Positions 52,289 to 61,073 of a stretch of 64,000 nt of DNA are shown in pieces (position 1 is the stretch's first letter; each line of letters starts with the position of its first letter). Source of the stretch: Emticicia aquatilis (GTDB lineage Bacteria > Bacteroidota > Bacteroidia > Cytophagales > Spirosomataceae); assembly GCF_014644295.1 (NCBI RefSeq), contig NZ_BMKK01000005.1, positions 310,001-374,000 of the forward strand. The letters run 5' to 3'. The position numbers were made by a program, and so were the translations under genes. The notes under the pieces were generated by a model. The model did no database searches. It saw only the letters and a program-made list of their open reading frames with translations, and was not told where the DNA came from.

Positions 52289-52524
52289 CAAACTCAATAT
52301 TTTTTTGTTTAGCAAATATAACTTAAACGAGTTATAGTTTAGAATTGTTCGTATCGAAAAGGATACCAACTAACAGATTTTGTCGATGAAAATATTAAAA
52401 AATATAGCCTGAAAGCTCATTCTGAGGGGTTTTGGTAGTGGAATTAGAATTTTATTAGAAAACACATTTTTGGTTTTCTACCAGACAGATTTTTCATTTT
52501 TTCTTGAATTTACACCAGCATCAA

Positions 52525-52561
52525 GCATAAAAAAAGCTCTTACTTCTTAGAAAATAAGAGC
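52525..52561 (-). terminator. Terminator of the S1/P1 nuclease gene
   Basis: GCTCTTA (52536-52542) and TAAGAGC (52555-52561) form the stem. The minus strand continues as TTTTTTTATGC. It lies 25 bp past the nuclease stop. Confidence 0.75.
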
Positions 52562-52585
52562 CTCGTTGTAAAGAAAAAAATAATA

Positions 52586-53371
52586 TTATTTAAAAACCTC
52601 ATTGAGCAAACCTGCCAATCTTACACCACCTTTGAGAAGTTGTTGATTGAGCATTTCAACGTTATCGAAGTTATAACGGAAACTTAGGCGTGGCTCTGGT
52701 TGTTTAATTCCTGCATAAAGCTGCTCGGCCAACTGATACGACTCAAAAAACCATTCGGTCATGGGTTGTTTTTGCCATTCACGACGTTGAGCTTTGCTTA
52801 CGTGGTTGATGTTTGTAGCATATTCGGTGAAGCTAAGCTTCTGAAATTCAATGAGTTTATCGTCCCAGAGAGCGTGTAGGTTTGTAGCATCAGCAAACCA
52901 AAAAGCTTTGATTCGGTTTCCACCCAAATCTTCGGCACGGCTCACGTGCATGGGTTGGTGAATATCGCCCGCAATGTGAATCAATAAGCGAAGATAAAGG
53001 CGTTTTTGTTCGAGGCTAACTTTCTTATTTTTGAGTTCGGCAATCAAAAAATTGAGCTTTGTATAAGCATCAGTTTTGGTGTCTTCCTGCAAATATTTGG
53101 TAAATTCGGCATTATTCAAACCCGATTTGATATTGACGTAATGCCAAGAATCGAGGTATTTATACGAAGTATCAGACTTGATAAAATCGGCCCAGTTGCT
53201 CGAAATAGCAACCGATTCTGTACCTAAAATCTTACGAATATTACGTTTTGCTTTACACGAAAGATACGAACTGGCAATTTGCCCCACTACTCGATGCCCT
53301 GTTTGCCCCCAAGAAAATCCTTTTAGAGATATTGCAAGCAATAAAAGCAGTATAGATGTTTTTTTAATCAT
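52586..53371 (-). CDS. S1/P1-type nuclease
   Basis: A 261-residue exported zinc-dependent nuclease/3'-nucleotidase. A signal peptide (KTSILLLLLAISLKGFS) is cut just before WGQTGHR, leaving the ligand Trp at the mature N-terminus as the family requires. Other zinc-ligand motifs are present: the His of GHRVVGQIA, the Asp of NWADFIKSD, the His of SWHYVN and the cluster LIHIAGDIHQPMHVS. It degrades single-stranded DNA/RNA, probably scavenging phosphate or nucleotides. Confidence 0.92.
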   Translation of the reverse strand: MIKKTSILLLLLAISLKGFSWGQTGHRVVGQIASSYLSCKAKRNIRKILGTESVAISSNWADFIKSDTSYKYLDSWHYVNIKSGLNNAEFTKYLQEDTKTDAYTKLNFLIAELKNKKVSLEQKRLYLRLLIHIAGDIHQPMHVSRAEDLGGNRIKAFWFADATNLHALWDDKLIEFQKLSFTEYATNINHVSKAQRREWQKQPMTEWFFESYQLAEQLYAGIKQPEPRLSFRYNFDNVEMLNQQLLKGGVRLAGLLNEVFK

Positions 53372-53414
53372 TATGGTAATAGTTTGTTTGAAATTTTATG
53401 CAAATTAAATAATA

Positions 53415-53499
53415 AACCACGGAGTTTCACTTTGTTCAAACATAGAGTTGCACAAAAACTTTGTGTAACTCTGTGGAAAACTCCGTGAAACTCCGTGGT
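53415..53499. repeat. ACCACGGAG-type palindrome, copy 1
   Basis: AACCACGGAGTTTCAC (53415-53430) and GTGAAACTCCGTGGTT (53484-53499) are perfect 16-bp inverted repeats, with a second inner pair around TAGAGTTG/TAACTCTG. A related palindrome lies at 56348-56414. Confidence 0.75.
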
Positions 53500-53518
53500 T
53501 AAAACATAAATAAAATGC

Positions 53519-54895
53519 TTATTTTTTCTTAACCTTCATCGCTACTGGGTCCCAGTTGATGATTTTCTTATCGAAATAACTCAAATTACAAGCCAACGCT
53601 GGTGCTGCGGCACGGAAACCAAAAACAGGGTCTTGAGCGGTTTCTTGACTTCCTTTACGCACATTATCAAAGAAGTTTTTGAAGTGTTGTGCGTGTGGGT
53701 CATCTTCTTTCGGCGTTTCAAACTTAATCTCTTGCACTGGAGGAGCCACACGGTCGGCCTCCGAGTATTTTGCATCGTATTCTTTCTTATACTCAGCTTG
53801 CATTTCGTTCGAGAATGTAGCGTAGCTTTCGCCCGCTCCATAACCCGGTGCTTTTGGCAATTTACGCTTCGTGAGTGTTAGGCCTTGTGCATTCCACAAA
53901 ATTTCGCCTTCTGTACCCACAATACGAGTTACGTTTTTGATTGCTCCTGCATTAGCAAAGTTTACACGCAACACCGCTTGGAATTTCTTGTGCTTTTCGG
54001 TATCAGGATAATCAAGTACCGTAACCATTACGTCAGGCACATCACGGCCATCTTTCCAGTAGCTCAATTCGCCCGAAGCAAAGATTCTCTCAGGCCCGAT
54101 TGCACCCGTTGCAAAGTGCATACCCGTAATGAGGTGAACGAATAAATCGCCCGCTACGCCCGTGCCATAATCACGGTAGTTTCTCCAACGGAAGAAACGA
54201 GTAGCATCAAATGGGCGTTTTGGAGCATCGCCCAAGAATGTATCCCAATCAATAGTTTTTGGTGAAGCATCTGGTGGAATCGAGTATGTCCACGCACCCA
54301 AAGCATTATATCGGTCATAAGTTGCTTCTATAAAATTCAAATCGCCGATAGCTCCTGTACTCATCAATCTACGAGCCTCAGCATAAGCCGCACCACTACT
54401 TGGCTGGCTTCCAACTTGCACGGTTTTGCCAGTTTTTCTCCAAGTATCAATCATTGCGTGGCCTTCGTCGATGTGCTGCACCATTGGTTTTTGGCAATAT
54501 ACGTTTTTGCCAGCTTTCATGGCGGCAATGCTGATGTGGTCGTGCCAGTGGTCGGGTGTTGCCACAATTACGGCATCAATATCTTTGCGGTCTAAAATTT
54601 GGCGGTAATCACGAGTCGTGAAAAGGTCTTTGTTGAAAGCCTCTTTGGCGTGAATCAAACGGCCATCGTATAAATCGGCGGCTGCTACAAACTCAACATC
54701 GGGATTACGAAGAGCGGCACGGGTATCGCCATGTCCCTGAATTCCGAAACCGATTGTTGCAAAACGAAGCTTATCGTTAGGACTGATTTTCTTTAAATCT
54801 TTGATAATATTAAAGGGTTTAGCGAAAGTATCGGTGGCTAGCAAAACCGATGCCGCTCCTACGCCTTTAATAAATTTTCTACGAGATGATTGCAT
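53519..54895 (-). CDS. Gfo/Idh/MocA-family oxidoreductase, Tat-exported
   Basis: A 458-residue NAD(P)-dependent sugar oxidoreductase. A twin-arginine signal (SSRRKFIKGVGAASVLLA) leads to the Rossmann domain (RFATIGFGIQGHGDTRAALR) and the Gfo/Idh/MocA motif ATPDHWHDHISIAAMKAGKN, then VYCQKP (QKP in place of EKP, common in periplasmic members). Such proteins act on sugars or glycosides. It is divergent from GH105/GH106 genes, so work on plant polysaccharide sugars is likely. ATG 54895 is chosen because it begins the Tat signal. Confidence 0.88.
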   Translation of the reverse strand: MQSSRRKFIKGVGAASVLLATDTFAKPFNIIKDLKKISPNDKLRFATIGFGIQGHGDTRAALRNPDVEFVAAADLYDGRLIHAKEAFNKDLFTTRDYRQILDRKDIDAVIVATPDHWHDHISIAAMKAGKNVYCQKPMVQHIDEGHAMIDTWRKTGKTVQVGSQPSSGAAYAEARRLMSTGAIGDLNFIEATYDRYNALGAWTYSIPPDASPKTIDWDTFLGDAPKRPFDATRFFRWRNYRDYGTGVAGDLFVHLITGMHFATGAIGPERIFASGELSYWKDGRDVPDVMVTVLDYPDTEKHKKFQAVLRVNFANAGAIKNVTRIVGTEGEILWNAQGLTLTKRKLPKAPGYGAGESYATFSNEMQAEYKKEYDAKYSEADRVAPPVQEIKFETPKEDDPHAQHFKNFFDNVRKGSQETAQDPVFGFRAAAPALACNLSYFDKKIINWDPVAMKVKKK

Positions 54896-55201
54896 GATGA
54901 ATTGATGATAGATTTTAGGTAATACAAGCAATGGCAGTATTACAGGGTGAATATTTTTGAAGCGATGAATTTAGTGCAAAAAAAGACTTTTGTAAATGTT
55001 TTCAGCGATTTTATTTTAAAAAAATTTAATAAAGTGAATCTTTCGACAAGCACCGAGTATATATCGACCATTGACGCATAGTTCCGTGTGACCACAGGAG
55101 AGTATCGAATAGTGGATTTACTTATTTTGTCATATAATTTGTGGTATATTTACTATCAATTATCCATCTTAAAAAATCTCTATTAATCAAAAAAACTTGA
55201 C
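54896..55201. other. Divergent intergenic region upstream of the GH105/GH106 genes
   Basis: A 306-bp AT-rich stretch that must hold the promoters of the oxidoreductase gene and the glycoside hydrolase genes. No exact TAnnTTTG box stands out; TTATTTTG and ATAATTTG near 55125-55142 are partial matches. No gene or repeat was recognised. Confidence 0.4.
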
Positions 55202-56332
55202 ATGCGACGTCGAATTTTCTCATCGCTAATTTTTTTATGCTTTATTCTTACCCAAATACAAGCACAGATACTCCCTAAAAAAGCTGAGCTTCTTAAATCA
55301 CTTACCTCTGCCAACGCCTATTTTATGAACGAATGGCCCGATGTAAGCAAACCAATCTGGGCAGCCGATAAAACTCGCCCCAGCAATATCTGGACTCGTG
55401 GAGTTTATTACGAAGGACTAATGGCTCTCTATAAAATTGATAAACAAAAAAGCTACTATGATTATGCTGTTTCGTGGGGCGAAGCCCACAAATGGGGACT
55501 AAGAAACGGCACAAAAACCCGCAACGGCGACGACCAATGTTGCGGTCAAACCTACATGGATTTGTATCTGATTGACCCAAAACCTGAGCGTATCCGAGAC
55601 ATAAAGGCGTGCATGGACAACATGGTAAATAGCGAAAAAAAGGACGATTGGACGTGGGTCGATGCCCTTCAGATGGCAATGCCTGTTTTTGCACAGTTGG
55701 GGGTTATTTATAAAGATGACCGCTACTACGAAAAAATGTACGAAATGTATATGCACACAAAAAACGTTGAGGGAACGAAAGGAATGTATAATCCAGTCGA
55801 AAAGCTATGGTATCGAGATAAAGACTTCGACCCACCATACACTACACCAGCAGGAAAAAGTTGCTATTGGTCACGTGGCAATGGATGGGTGGTAGCAGCT
55901 TTAGTACGAGTGTTGGATATCATGCCGAAAAATGCCCCGCACCGTGCAGAATATGAAAAAACTTTCTTAGAAATGATGGAGGCTCTGCCAGCTTACCAAA
56001 GAACTGATGGTTTTTGGAATGTGAGTATTACTGACGAAACCGATTTTGGTGGAAAAGAACTCACAGGCACAGCATTATTTACTTACGGAATGGCTTGGGG
56101 CGTAAATAAAGGTTTGCTGAACAAGAAAAAATATACCCCAATCATAGCCAAAGCCATGAATGCCATGATGAAAGACTGTGTGCATCCAAACGGATTTTTA
56201 GGTTATGTGCAAGGCACAGGTAAAGAACCAAAAGACGGCCAACCACTCAGCTACGACAAAGTACCCAACTTTACTGATTTTGGGGTAGGTTGTTATTTAT
56301 TGGCTGGTGCCGAGGTTTATAAAATGAAATAA
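55202..56332 (+). CDS. GH88/GH105 unsaturated rhamnogalacturonyl hydrolase
   Basis: A 376-residue exported enzyme with a signal peptide (RRRIFSSLIFLCFILTQIQA) and an (alpha/alpha)6 barrel. It shows TRGVYYEGLMALYKI, NGDDQCCGQTYMDLY (a likely catalytic Asp), CYWSRGNGWVVAALVRVLD and the C-terminal DFGVGCYLLAGAE. GH105 enzymes remove the unsaturated galacturonyl residue that a lyase leaves on rhamnogalacturonan I. Its neighbour GH106 releases rhamnose, so the two act in sequence in the periplasm. Confidence 0.9.
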   Translation: MRRRIFSSLIFLCFILTQIQAQILPKKAELLKSLTSANAYFMNEWPDVSKPIWAADKTRPSNIWTRGVYYEGLMALYKIDKQKSYYDYAVSWGEAHKWGLRNGTKTRNGDDQCCGQTYMDLYLIDPKPERIRDIKACMDNMVNSEKKDDWTWVDALQMAMPVFAQLGVIYKDDRYYEKMYEMYMHTKNVEGTKGMYNPVEKLWYRDKDFDPPYTTPAGKSCYWSRGNGWVVAALVRVLDIMPKNAPHRAEYEKTFLEMMEALPAYQRTDGFWNVSITDETDFGGKELTGTALFTYGMAWGVNKGLLNKKKYTPIIAKAMNAMMKDCVHPNGFLGYVQGTGKEPKDGQPLSYDKVPNFTDFGVGCYLLAGAEVYKMK

Positions 56333-56347
56333 TTTTTTAAGTTTTTT

Positions 56348-56414
56348 ACCACGGAGGCACAGATTACATAGATTACCACAGAAAAGCACTCCGTGTTCTC
56401 CGTGCCTCTGTGGT
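56348..56414. repeat. ACCACGGAG-type palindrome, copy 2
   Basis: ACCACGGAGGCACAGAT (56348-56364) and CTCCGTGCCTCTGTGGT (56398-56414) are inverted with two mismatches. It lies in the 100-bp gap between the GH105 and GH106 genes. Confidence 0.7.
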
Positions 56415-56432
56415 CATAAAAAAACAAAGAAT

Positions 56433-59282
56433 ATGCTCAATAAAACAATAGGATTAATCCTCCTCGCAAGCACAATTGCTGCTGCCCAACCCAAATGGAA
56501 GCCAATCACGCAACAATCAAAACCGTGGACGAGATGGTGGTGGGAAGGCAATGCCGTAAACCCCAAAGACCTGACCTACAACATGGAAGGCTTTCAAAAA
56601 GTAGGTCTTGGCGGAGTAGAAATTACGCCAATTTACGGAGTGAAAGGCCATGAATCAGAATTTATTGATTTTCTTTCGCCGAAATGGGTTGATATGTTTA
56701 AGCATACCCTCAAAGAAGGTACTCGCCTCGGCATAGGCATCGACTTGGCAAATGCGTCAGGTTGGCCTTTTGGTGGTCGTTGGGTTACGCCCGAAGATGC
56801 TTGTAAGGCAGTTTTTCATAAAACATATCAACTAAAAGAAGGCGAAACACTCAATGAAAATATCACTTTTGTTCAGCAACCGATTTTAAGATATGTTTTG
56901 CCTAAGAAAACCGAACTAAAAGATTTAAAATACCCCATTTCAAAAAATGATAACTTGCAAGAACTGGCCATCGACCAAGTGCGTTTCGAGCAAGCACTGC
57001 CGCTACAAACTCTAATGGCATATTCAGATAAAAATGAAGTCGTTAATTTAACAGAAAAAGTAAACAAAGAAGGTAAACTCAACTGGCAAGCCCCCGCAGG
57101 AAATTGGACACTCTACGCAGTTTTTCAAGGTTTTCATGGCAAGATGGTCGAGCGTGCTGGCCCAAGTGGCGAAGGCGATGTAATTGACCATTTTTCTTCA
57201 AAAGCCATCAAAAATTACCTTTCGACATTCGATAAGGCTTTTGCCAAAACCGATGTTTCGAGTATGCGAGCGTTCTTCAATGACTCTTATGAGGTTGATG
57301 ATGCTCGTGGACAATCAGACTGGACTGAAGCTCTTTTCGATGAATTCAAAACTCGCCGTGGTTATGATTTACGGAATCATTTACCCAACCTTTTTAGCAA
57401 AGAAAAATCCGACCTCAATAGCCGAGTTTTATTCGATTACCGCAGCACAATCGGCGATTTGATTCTCGAAAAATATACTTCAGAATGGGCAAAATGGGCT
57501 CACGGACGTGGAAAAATCGTGCGAAACCAAGCACACGGCTCACCAGCAAATACATTGGATTTATATAGTGTGGTGGATATTCCCGAAATCGAAGGTACGG
57601 ATTTGCTTCGTATCAAATTTGCTTCTTCGGCTGCAAACGTTATGGGCAAAAAACTCGCTTCTTCGGAGTCGGCTACTTGGGAAAACGAGCATTTCCTCTC
57701 GAATTTGTCCGATGTGAAACGTGCTTTAGACCTCTTCATGGTAGGCGGTGTCAATCACTTATTCTATCATGGCACGCCCTATACACCACAAAATGCGGCT
57801 TTTCCGGGTTGGCTGTTTTATGCGGCGGTGCATTTTACACCTCACAATCCTTTTTGGAAAGATTTCGGTAAATTGAATAATTATGTGGCTCGCTGCCAGG
57901 CTTTCCTGCAAGATAGCAAAGGCAATAACGACGTTTTATTTTATTTCCCTATCACCGACCGTCTTACCGAACAATCGCCAAAGGGTTTACTCGAACATTT
58001 CGATGGAGTTACACCAGAATTTAACGGTACAGATTTCAAAGAATTAGGTCAAAAGCTCCTCGACCGTGGTTATGGTTTTGATTTTATTTCTGACAAACAA
58101 ATCTTAAATCTTCATACAGCAAACCACGCAATTCTGACTGGCGGTATTCAGTACAAAACCATTTTAATTGCTGATAGTGAGCAAATTCCACTCGAAACTT
58201 TCGAGAAACTCATCAATTTAGCCAAACAAGGAGCAACTATTATTGTGCATAAAAAACTCCCTTCGGATGTACCAGGTTTGGGTAATTTAGATACCCGTCG
58301 AGCAAAATTTAAAGCTTTGCTGGCTCAGCTACGCTTTGAAAACGTCGGCAGGGTTCAGAACCCTGCCGACGTTAAGCAAAAATTCAGTCAAGCCAAAATT
58401 GGTCAAGGTTCATTTTTAGTAGGTGACGATTTAGACGAAATGATGATTTTTGCAAAAATCTACCGAGAAACTATGATTGATAATGGCTTGCAGTTTGTCA
58501 GAAAAACTCACGCCAAAGGCAATTATTATTTCGTAAATAACAAAACCACAAAAGCATTTGACGGTTGGGTAAAATTATCGGTTGATGCAAAATCGGCTGC
58601 ACTGTACAACCCAATGACTGAGGCTTTGGGTATGGCCAAATACAACGCAAAAATCAACGAAATTTATCTGCAATTGGCAGCGGGCGAATCGTGCATTATC
58701 GAAACCTACAAAACCCCAGTTTCGGGAACAGCCTATGCGTACTTCAAACCCAAAGGCGAAGCCCAAGAACTGACAGGAACATGGAAAATCAGCTTCTTGG
58801 AAGGTGGCCCCGAATTACCAAAAACTATCGAAACAAAATCGCTTGGCTCTTGGACGAAATTGGAGGGTGAGGCCTACAAAAACTTCTCTGGAACGGCATC
58901 CTATTCACTTGATTTCACAAATCCAAATACCTCATCAGCAGGCTATTGGCTCGATTTAGGCAAAGTGGCCGAAAGTGCAACGGTTACAATCAACGGAAAG
59001 TTTTTGGGAACACTCATTGGGCCGACTTACCGAGTTTTTGTGCCGAATTCATTATTAAAAGCACAAAATACATTAGTCGTAAATGTATCGAACTCAATGG
59101 CCAACCGAGTAATTGCTATCGAAAAACAAGGCGTTGTTTGGCAGAAGTTCTACAACATCAATGTTTCGGCAAGGTTGCGACCAAATTTGGGTAAGGATGG
59201 ATATTTCACAACCCAAAATTGGCAACCAAGAGATTCGGGTTTGCTCGAAAAAGTAACATTGACAGCAGTTGAAAAGGAATAG
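56433..59282 (+). CDS. GH106-type alpha-L-rhamnosidase
   Basis: A 949-residue exported glycoside hydrolase. The N-terminal KPWTRWWWEGNAVNPKDLTY is typical of GH106. After the signal peptide (about 1-18) the catalytic barrel runs to about 600; a C-terminal beta-sandwich (about 830-940, SATVTINGKFLGTLIGPTYR) resembles galactose-binding modules. It should cleave terminal alpha-L-rhamnose from rhamnogalacturonan or arabinogalactan side chains. A 33-bp perfect palindrome near residues 637-647 adds eleven codons in frame. Rhamnose from this enzyme would feed the aldolase/dehydrogenase at 1403-3484. Confidence 0.87.
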   Translation: MLNKTIGLILLASTIAAAQPKWKPITQQSKPWTRWWWEGNAVNPKDLTYNMEGFQKVGLGGVEITPIYGVKGHESEFIDFLSPKWVDMFKHTLKEGTRLGIGIDLANASGWPFGGRWVTPEDACKAVFHKTYQLKEGETLNENITFVQQPILRYVLPKKTELKDLKYPISKNDNLQELAIDQVRFEQALPLQTLMAYSDKNEVVNLTEKVNKEGKLNWQAPAGNWTLYAVFQGFHGKMVERAGPSGEGDVIDHFSSKAIKNYLSTFDKAFAKTDVSSMRAFFNDSYEVDDARGQSDWTEALFDEFKTRRGYDLRNHLPNLFSKEKSDLNSRVLFDYRSTIGDLILEKYTSEWAKWAHGRGKIVRNQAHGSPANTLDLYSVVDIPEIEGTDLLRIKFASSAANVMGKKLASSESATWENEHFLSNLSDVKRALDLFMVGGVNHLFYHGTPYTPQNAAFPGWLFYAAVHFTPHNPFWKDFGKLNNYVARCQAFLQDSKGNNDVLFYFPITDRLTEQSPKGLLEHFDGVTPEFNGTDFKELGQKLLDRGYGFDFISDKQILNLHTANHAILTGGIQYKTILIADSEQIPLETFEKLINLAKQGATIIVHKKLPSDVPGLGNLDTRRAKFKALLAQLRFENVGRVQNPADVKQKFSQAKIGQGSFLVGDDLDEMMIFAKIYRETMIDNGLQFVRKTHAKGNYYFVNNKTTKAFDGWVKLSVDAKSAALYNPMTEALGMAKYNAKINEIYLQLAAGESCIIETYKTPVSGTAYAYFKPKGEAQELTGTWKISFLEGGPELPKTIETKSLGSWTKLEGEAYKNFSGTASYSLDFTNPNTSSAGYWLDLGKVAESATVTINGKFLGTLIGPTYRVFVPNSLLKAQNTLVVNVSNSMANRVIAIEKQGVVWQKFYNINVSARLRPNLGKDGYFTTQNWQPRDSGLLEKVTLTAVEKE
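58341..58373. repeat. 33-bp perfect palindrome inside the GH106 gene
   Basis: AACGTCGGCAGGGTTC (58341-58356), a central A, and GAACCCTGCCGACGTT (58358-58373). It encodes about NVGRVQNPADV, keeps the frame because it is 33 bp long, and is GC-rich compared with the gene. Confidence 0.85.
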
Positions 59283-59332
59283 ATTTTCTTTCATATTTTT
59301 CTAATTTTGACGTAACTAATCATAATAGCTGC

Positions 59333-60190
59333 ATGAAACTGCTTTTTCTGCTGTTTTTACTAACGGTATCTAATATATTATTCGCACAAAAAAGCATAGC
59401 TACTGACTGCAACACTATTTTTATTTGTGTTGACAGTTCTTCCTACGAAAAGATTTTCAAAAATTCTTTTATTAAAGATACACTGTTTGTTTGTCGAGAA
59501 AATACCAGTGCTACAAATCAAGAAACCTACACGGGTAAATATGCAATTGGCCAATCGGCAACTTTGGAGTTTTTTAAACCCACAAACTCTCCTAATATCG
59601 GAGACCAACTCGGTGATTGGGGAATAGAATTTAAGACTCGAAAACTTGGAAAGTTAACTCAATTACAGTCGATTATTAATAAAAATAAGGTCAAAGTAGA
59701 TACCGCTACAACTACAATTACTGAAGATTCGGTTGCAATAGCTTGGTATAAATCAATTGGAATAAAAGAAGATAGGCATCAACTAAGCATTATTGAATAT
59801 CAAAAAGAATACCTAAAACTTTTAGGGTTTAGTGAAGAAGAAATTGCTCAGCCTATGACTTACGAACAATTTAACGCGAAACTATCAAATGGTAGAAGTT
59901 ACCCACGACAATTCAAGAAGATAAAGTCTATTTCAGTTGTTATCGACAAAAAACAGTTCAAAACACTACAAGATTTTTGCACATTAAATCGTTTGAGTCA
60001 TAGAAATCATACATTTTCTAATGCAGAATTTAGCATCAATTATGAAATAGTCCGTGTTCCATCTAAATTTCCACTTAAAAAAATCGAAATAGCACTTTTA
60101 AACAAACAAAAAAGTAGAAGTATCAAACTTAGCGAGGCCTTAGTTTTGGAAGTAAATGCAGATACAGCCAGCCTCATATTTAATCAATAA
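59333..60190 (+). CDS. Exported VOC/DUF5829-like protein
   Basis: A 285-residue protein with a signal peptide (KLLFLLFLLTVSNILFAQ). The body resembles DUF5829 or glyoxalase/VOC-type folds: IFICVDSSSYEKIFKNSFIK, then YTGKYAIGQSATLEFFKP and DWGIEFKTRKLGKLTQLQ. The function is unknown. It is preceded by about 50 bp after GH106 and followed by the promoter of a two-component system. Confidence 0.6.
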   Translation: MKLLFLLFLLTVSNILFAQKSIATDCNTIFICVDSSSYEKIFKNSFIKDTLFVCRENTSATNQETYTGKYAIGQSATLEFFKPTNSPNIGDQLGDWGIEFKTRKLGKLTQLQSIINKNKVKVDTATTTITEDSVAIAWYKSIGIKEDRHQLSIIEYQKEYLKLLGFSEEEIAQPMTYEQFNAKLSNGRSYPRQFKKIKSISVVIDKKQFKTLQDFCTLNRLSHRNHTFSNAEFSINYEIVRVPSKFPLKKIEIALLNKQKSRSIKLSEALVLEVNADTASLIFNQ

Positions 60191-60229
60191 AATAGTGATG
60201 GTATAATTTTTTTGCTACTCTGACCAAAA

Positions 60230-60260
60230 TTGTATAACTCAAGCATTGTGTCTATATTTG
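60230..60260 (+). promoter_or_regulatory. Promoter of the OmpR-type two-component system
   Basis: TTG (60230-60232), about 20 bp, then TATATTTG (60253-60260), an exact -7 box. This excludes the TTG frame start at 60230 and supports ATG 60284. Confidence 0.65.
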
Positions 60261-60283
60261 ACCAACCATTTCACAAAAGCACG

Positions 60284-60958
60284 ATGAAAATATTAGTAAT
60301 TGAAGACGAAGCGAAAACCGTGCAGCTCATTAAACAGGGGCTTGAAGAACAACTATGGGAAGTCGATGTAGCGTATGATGGTTTGATTGGCCTCCAACTG
60401 GCCACCCGCAATACTTACACACTCATTATATCGGATATTATTTTGCCAGGAATCAGTGGCTTAGAACTTTGCCGACAATTGCGTAGCAAAGGTGTAGCTT
60501 CTCCGATTTTACTACTTACTGCTCTCGGTACGACTGATGATAAAATTGTCGGACTCGATGCTGGAGCAGATGATTATTTGGTAAAACCATTTGAGTTTCG
60601 TGAACTAATGGCTCGAATTCGAGCATTAACCCGACGAAATATGGGTTCGATTCAGACCGCCAATCTGCTCAAAATTGCCGACCTCGAAATGGATTTAGAT
60701 GCCAAGACCGTCACACGAAGTGGCAAAGAAATAGTGCTGACAGCCAAAGAATTTTCGTTACTCGAATACTTCATCCGACACCAAGGAAGAGTGATTTCTA
60801 AAGTGGAACTGGCCGAAAAAATCTGGGATATTACCTTCGATACTGGCACAAACGTGATTGAAGTTTACTTAAACTTCCTTCGTAAAAAAATCGACAAAGA
60901 TTTTGAGCCAAAACTACTTCATACTCAAATTGGTATGGGCTATGTTATGAAAAAATAG
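60284..60958 (+). CDS. OmpR/PhoB-family response regulator
   Basis: A 224-residue response regulator. The receiver domain has MKILVIEDEAKTVQLI, the phosphoacceptor Asp in IISDIILPGISG and the Lys in YLVKPFEF. The winged-helix domain has LTAKEFSLLEYFIRHQGRVI and the end QIGMGYVM. The kinase gene is 115 bp downstream. The nearest relatives are CusR/ArlR-type regulators; the signal is unknown. Confidence 0.93.
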   Translation: MKILVIEDEAKTVQLIKQGLEEQLWEVDVAYDGLIGLQLATRNTYTLIISDIILPGISGLELCRQLRSKGVASPILLLTALGTTDDKIVGLDAGADDYLVKPFEFRELMARIRALTRRNMGSIQTANLLKIADLEMDLDAKTVTRSGKEIVLTAKEFSLLEYFIRHQGRVISKVELAEKIWDITFDTGTNVIEVYLNFLRKKIDKDFEPKLLHTQIGMGYVMKK

Positions 60959-61072
60959 TTCTGAATGCTGAGTTCTGAATGCTGAGTACTTTGGAACAAC
61001 AAACAAAAACTCAGAACCGTAGCGGCGACATTTTAAGCTCAGCACTCAGAACTCTAAACTCAGAACTCTTCT
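60959..61072. repeat. Repeat cluster between the regulator and kinase genes
   Basis: TTCTGAATGCTGAG occurs twice in tandem (60959-60972 and 60973-60986) and faces CTCAGCACTCAGAACTC about 50 bp later, forming an imperfect palindrome. The strings TCAGAACTC recur near 16425. Confidence 0.6.
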
Positions 61073-61073
61073 C

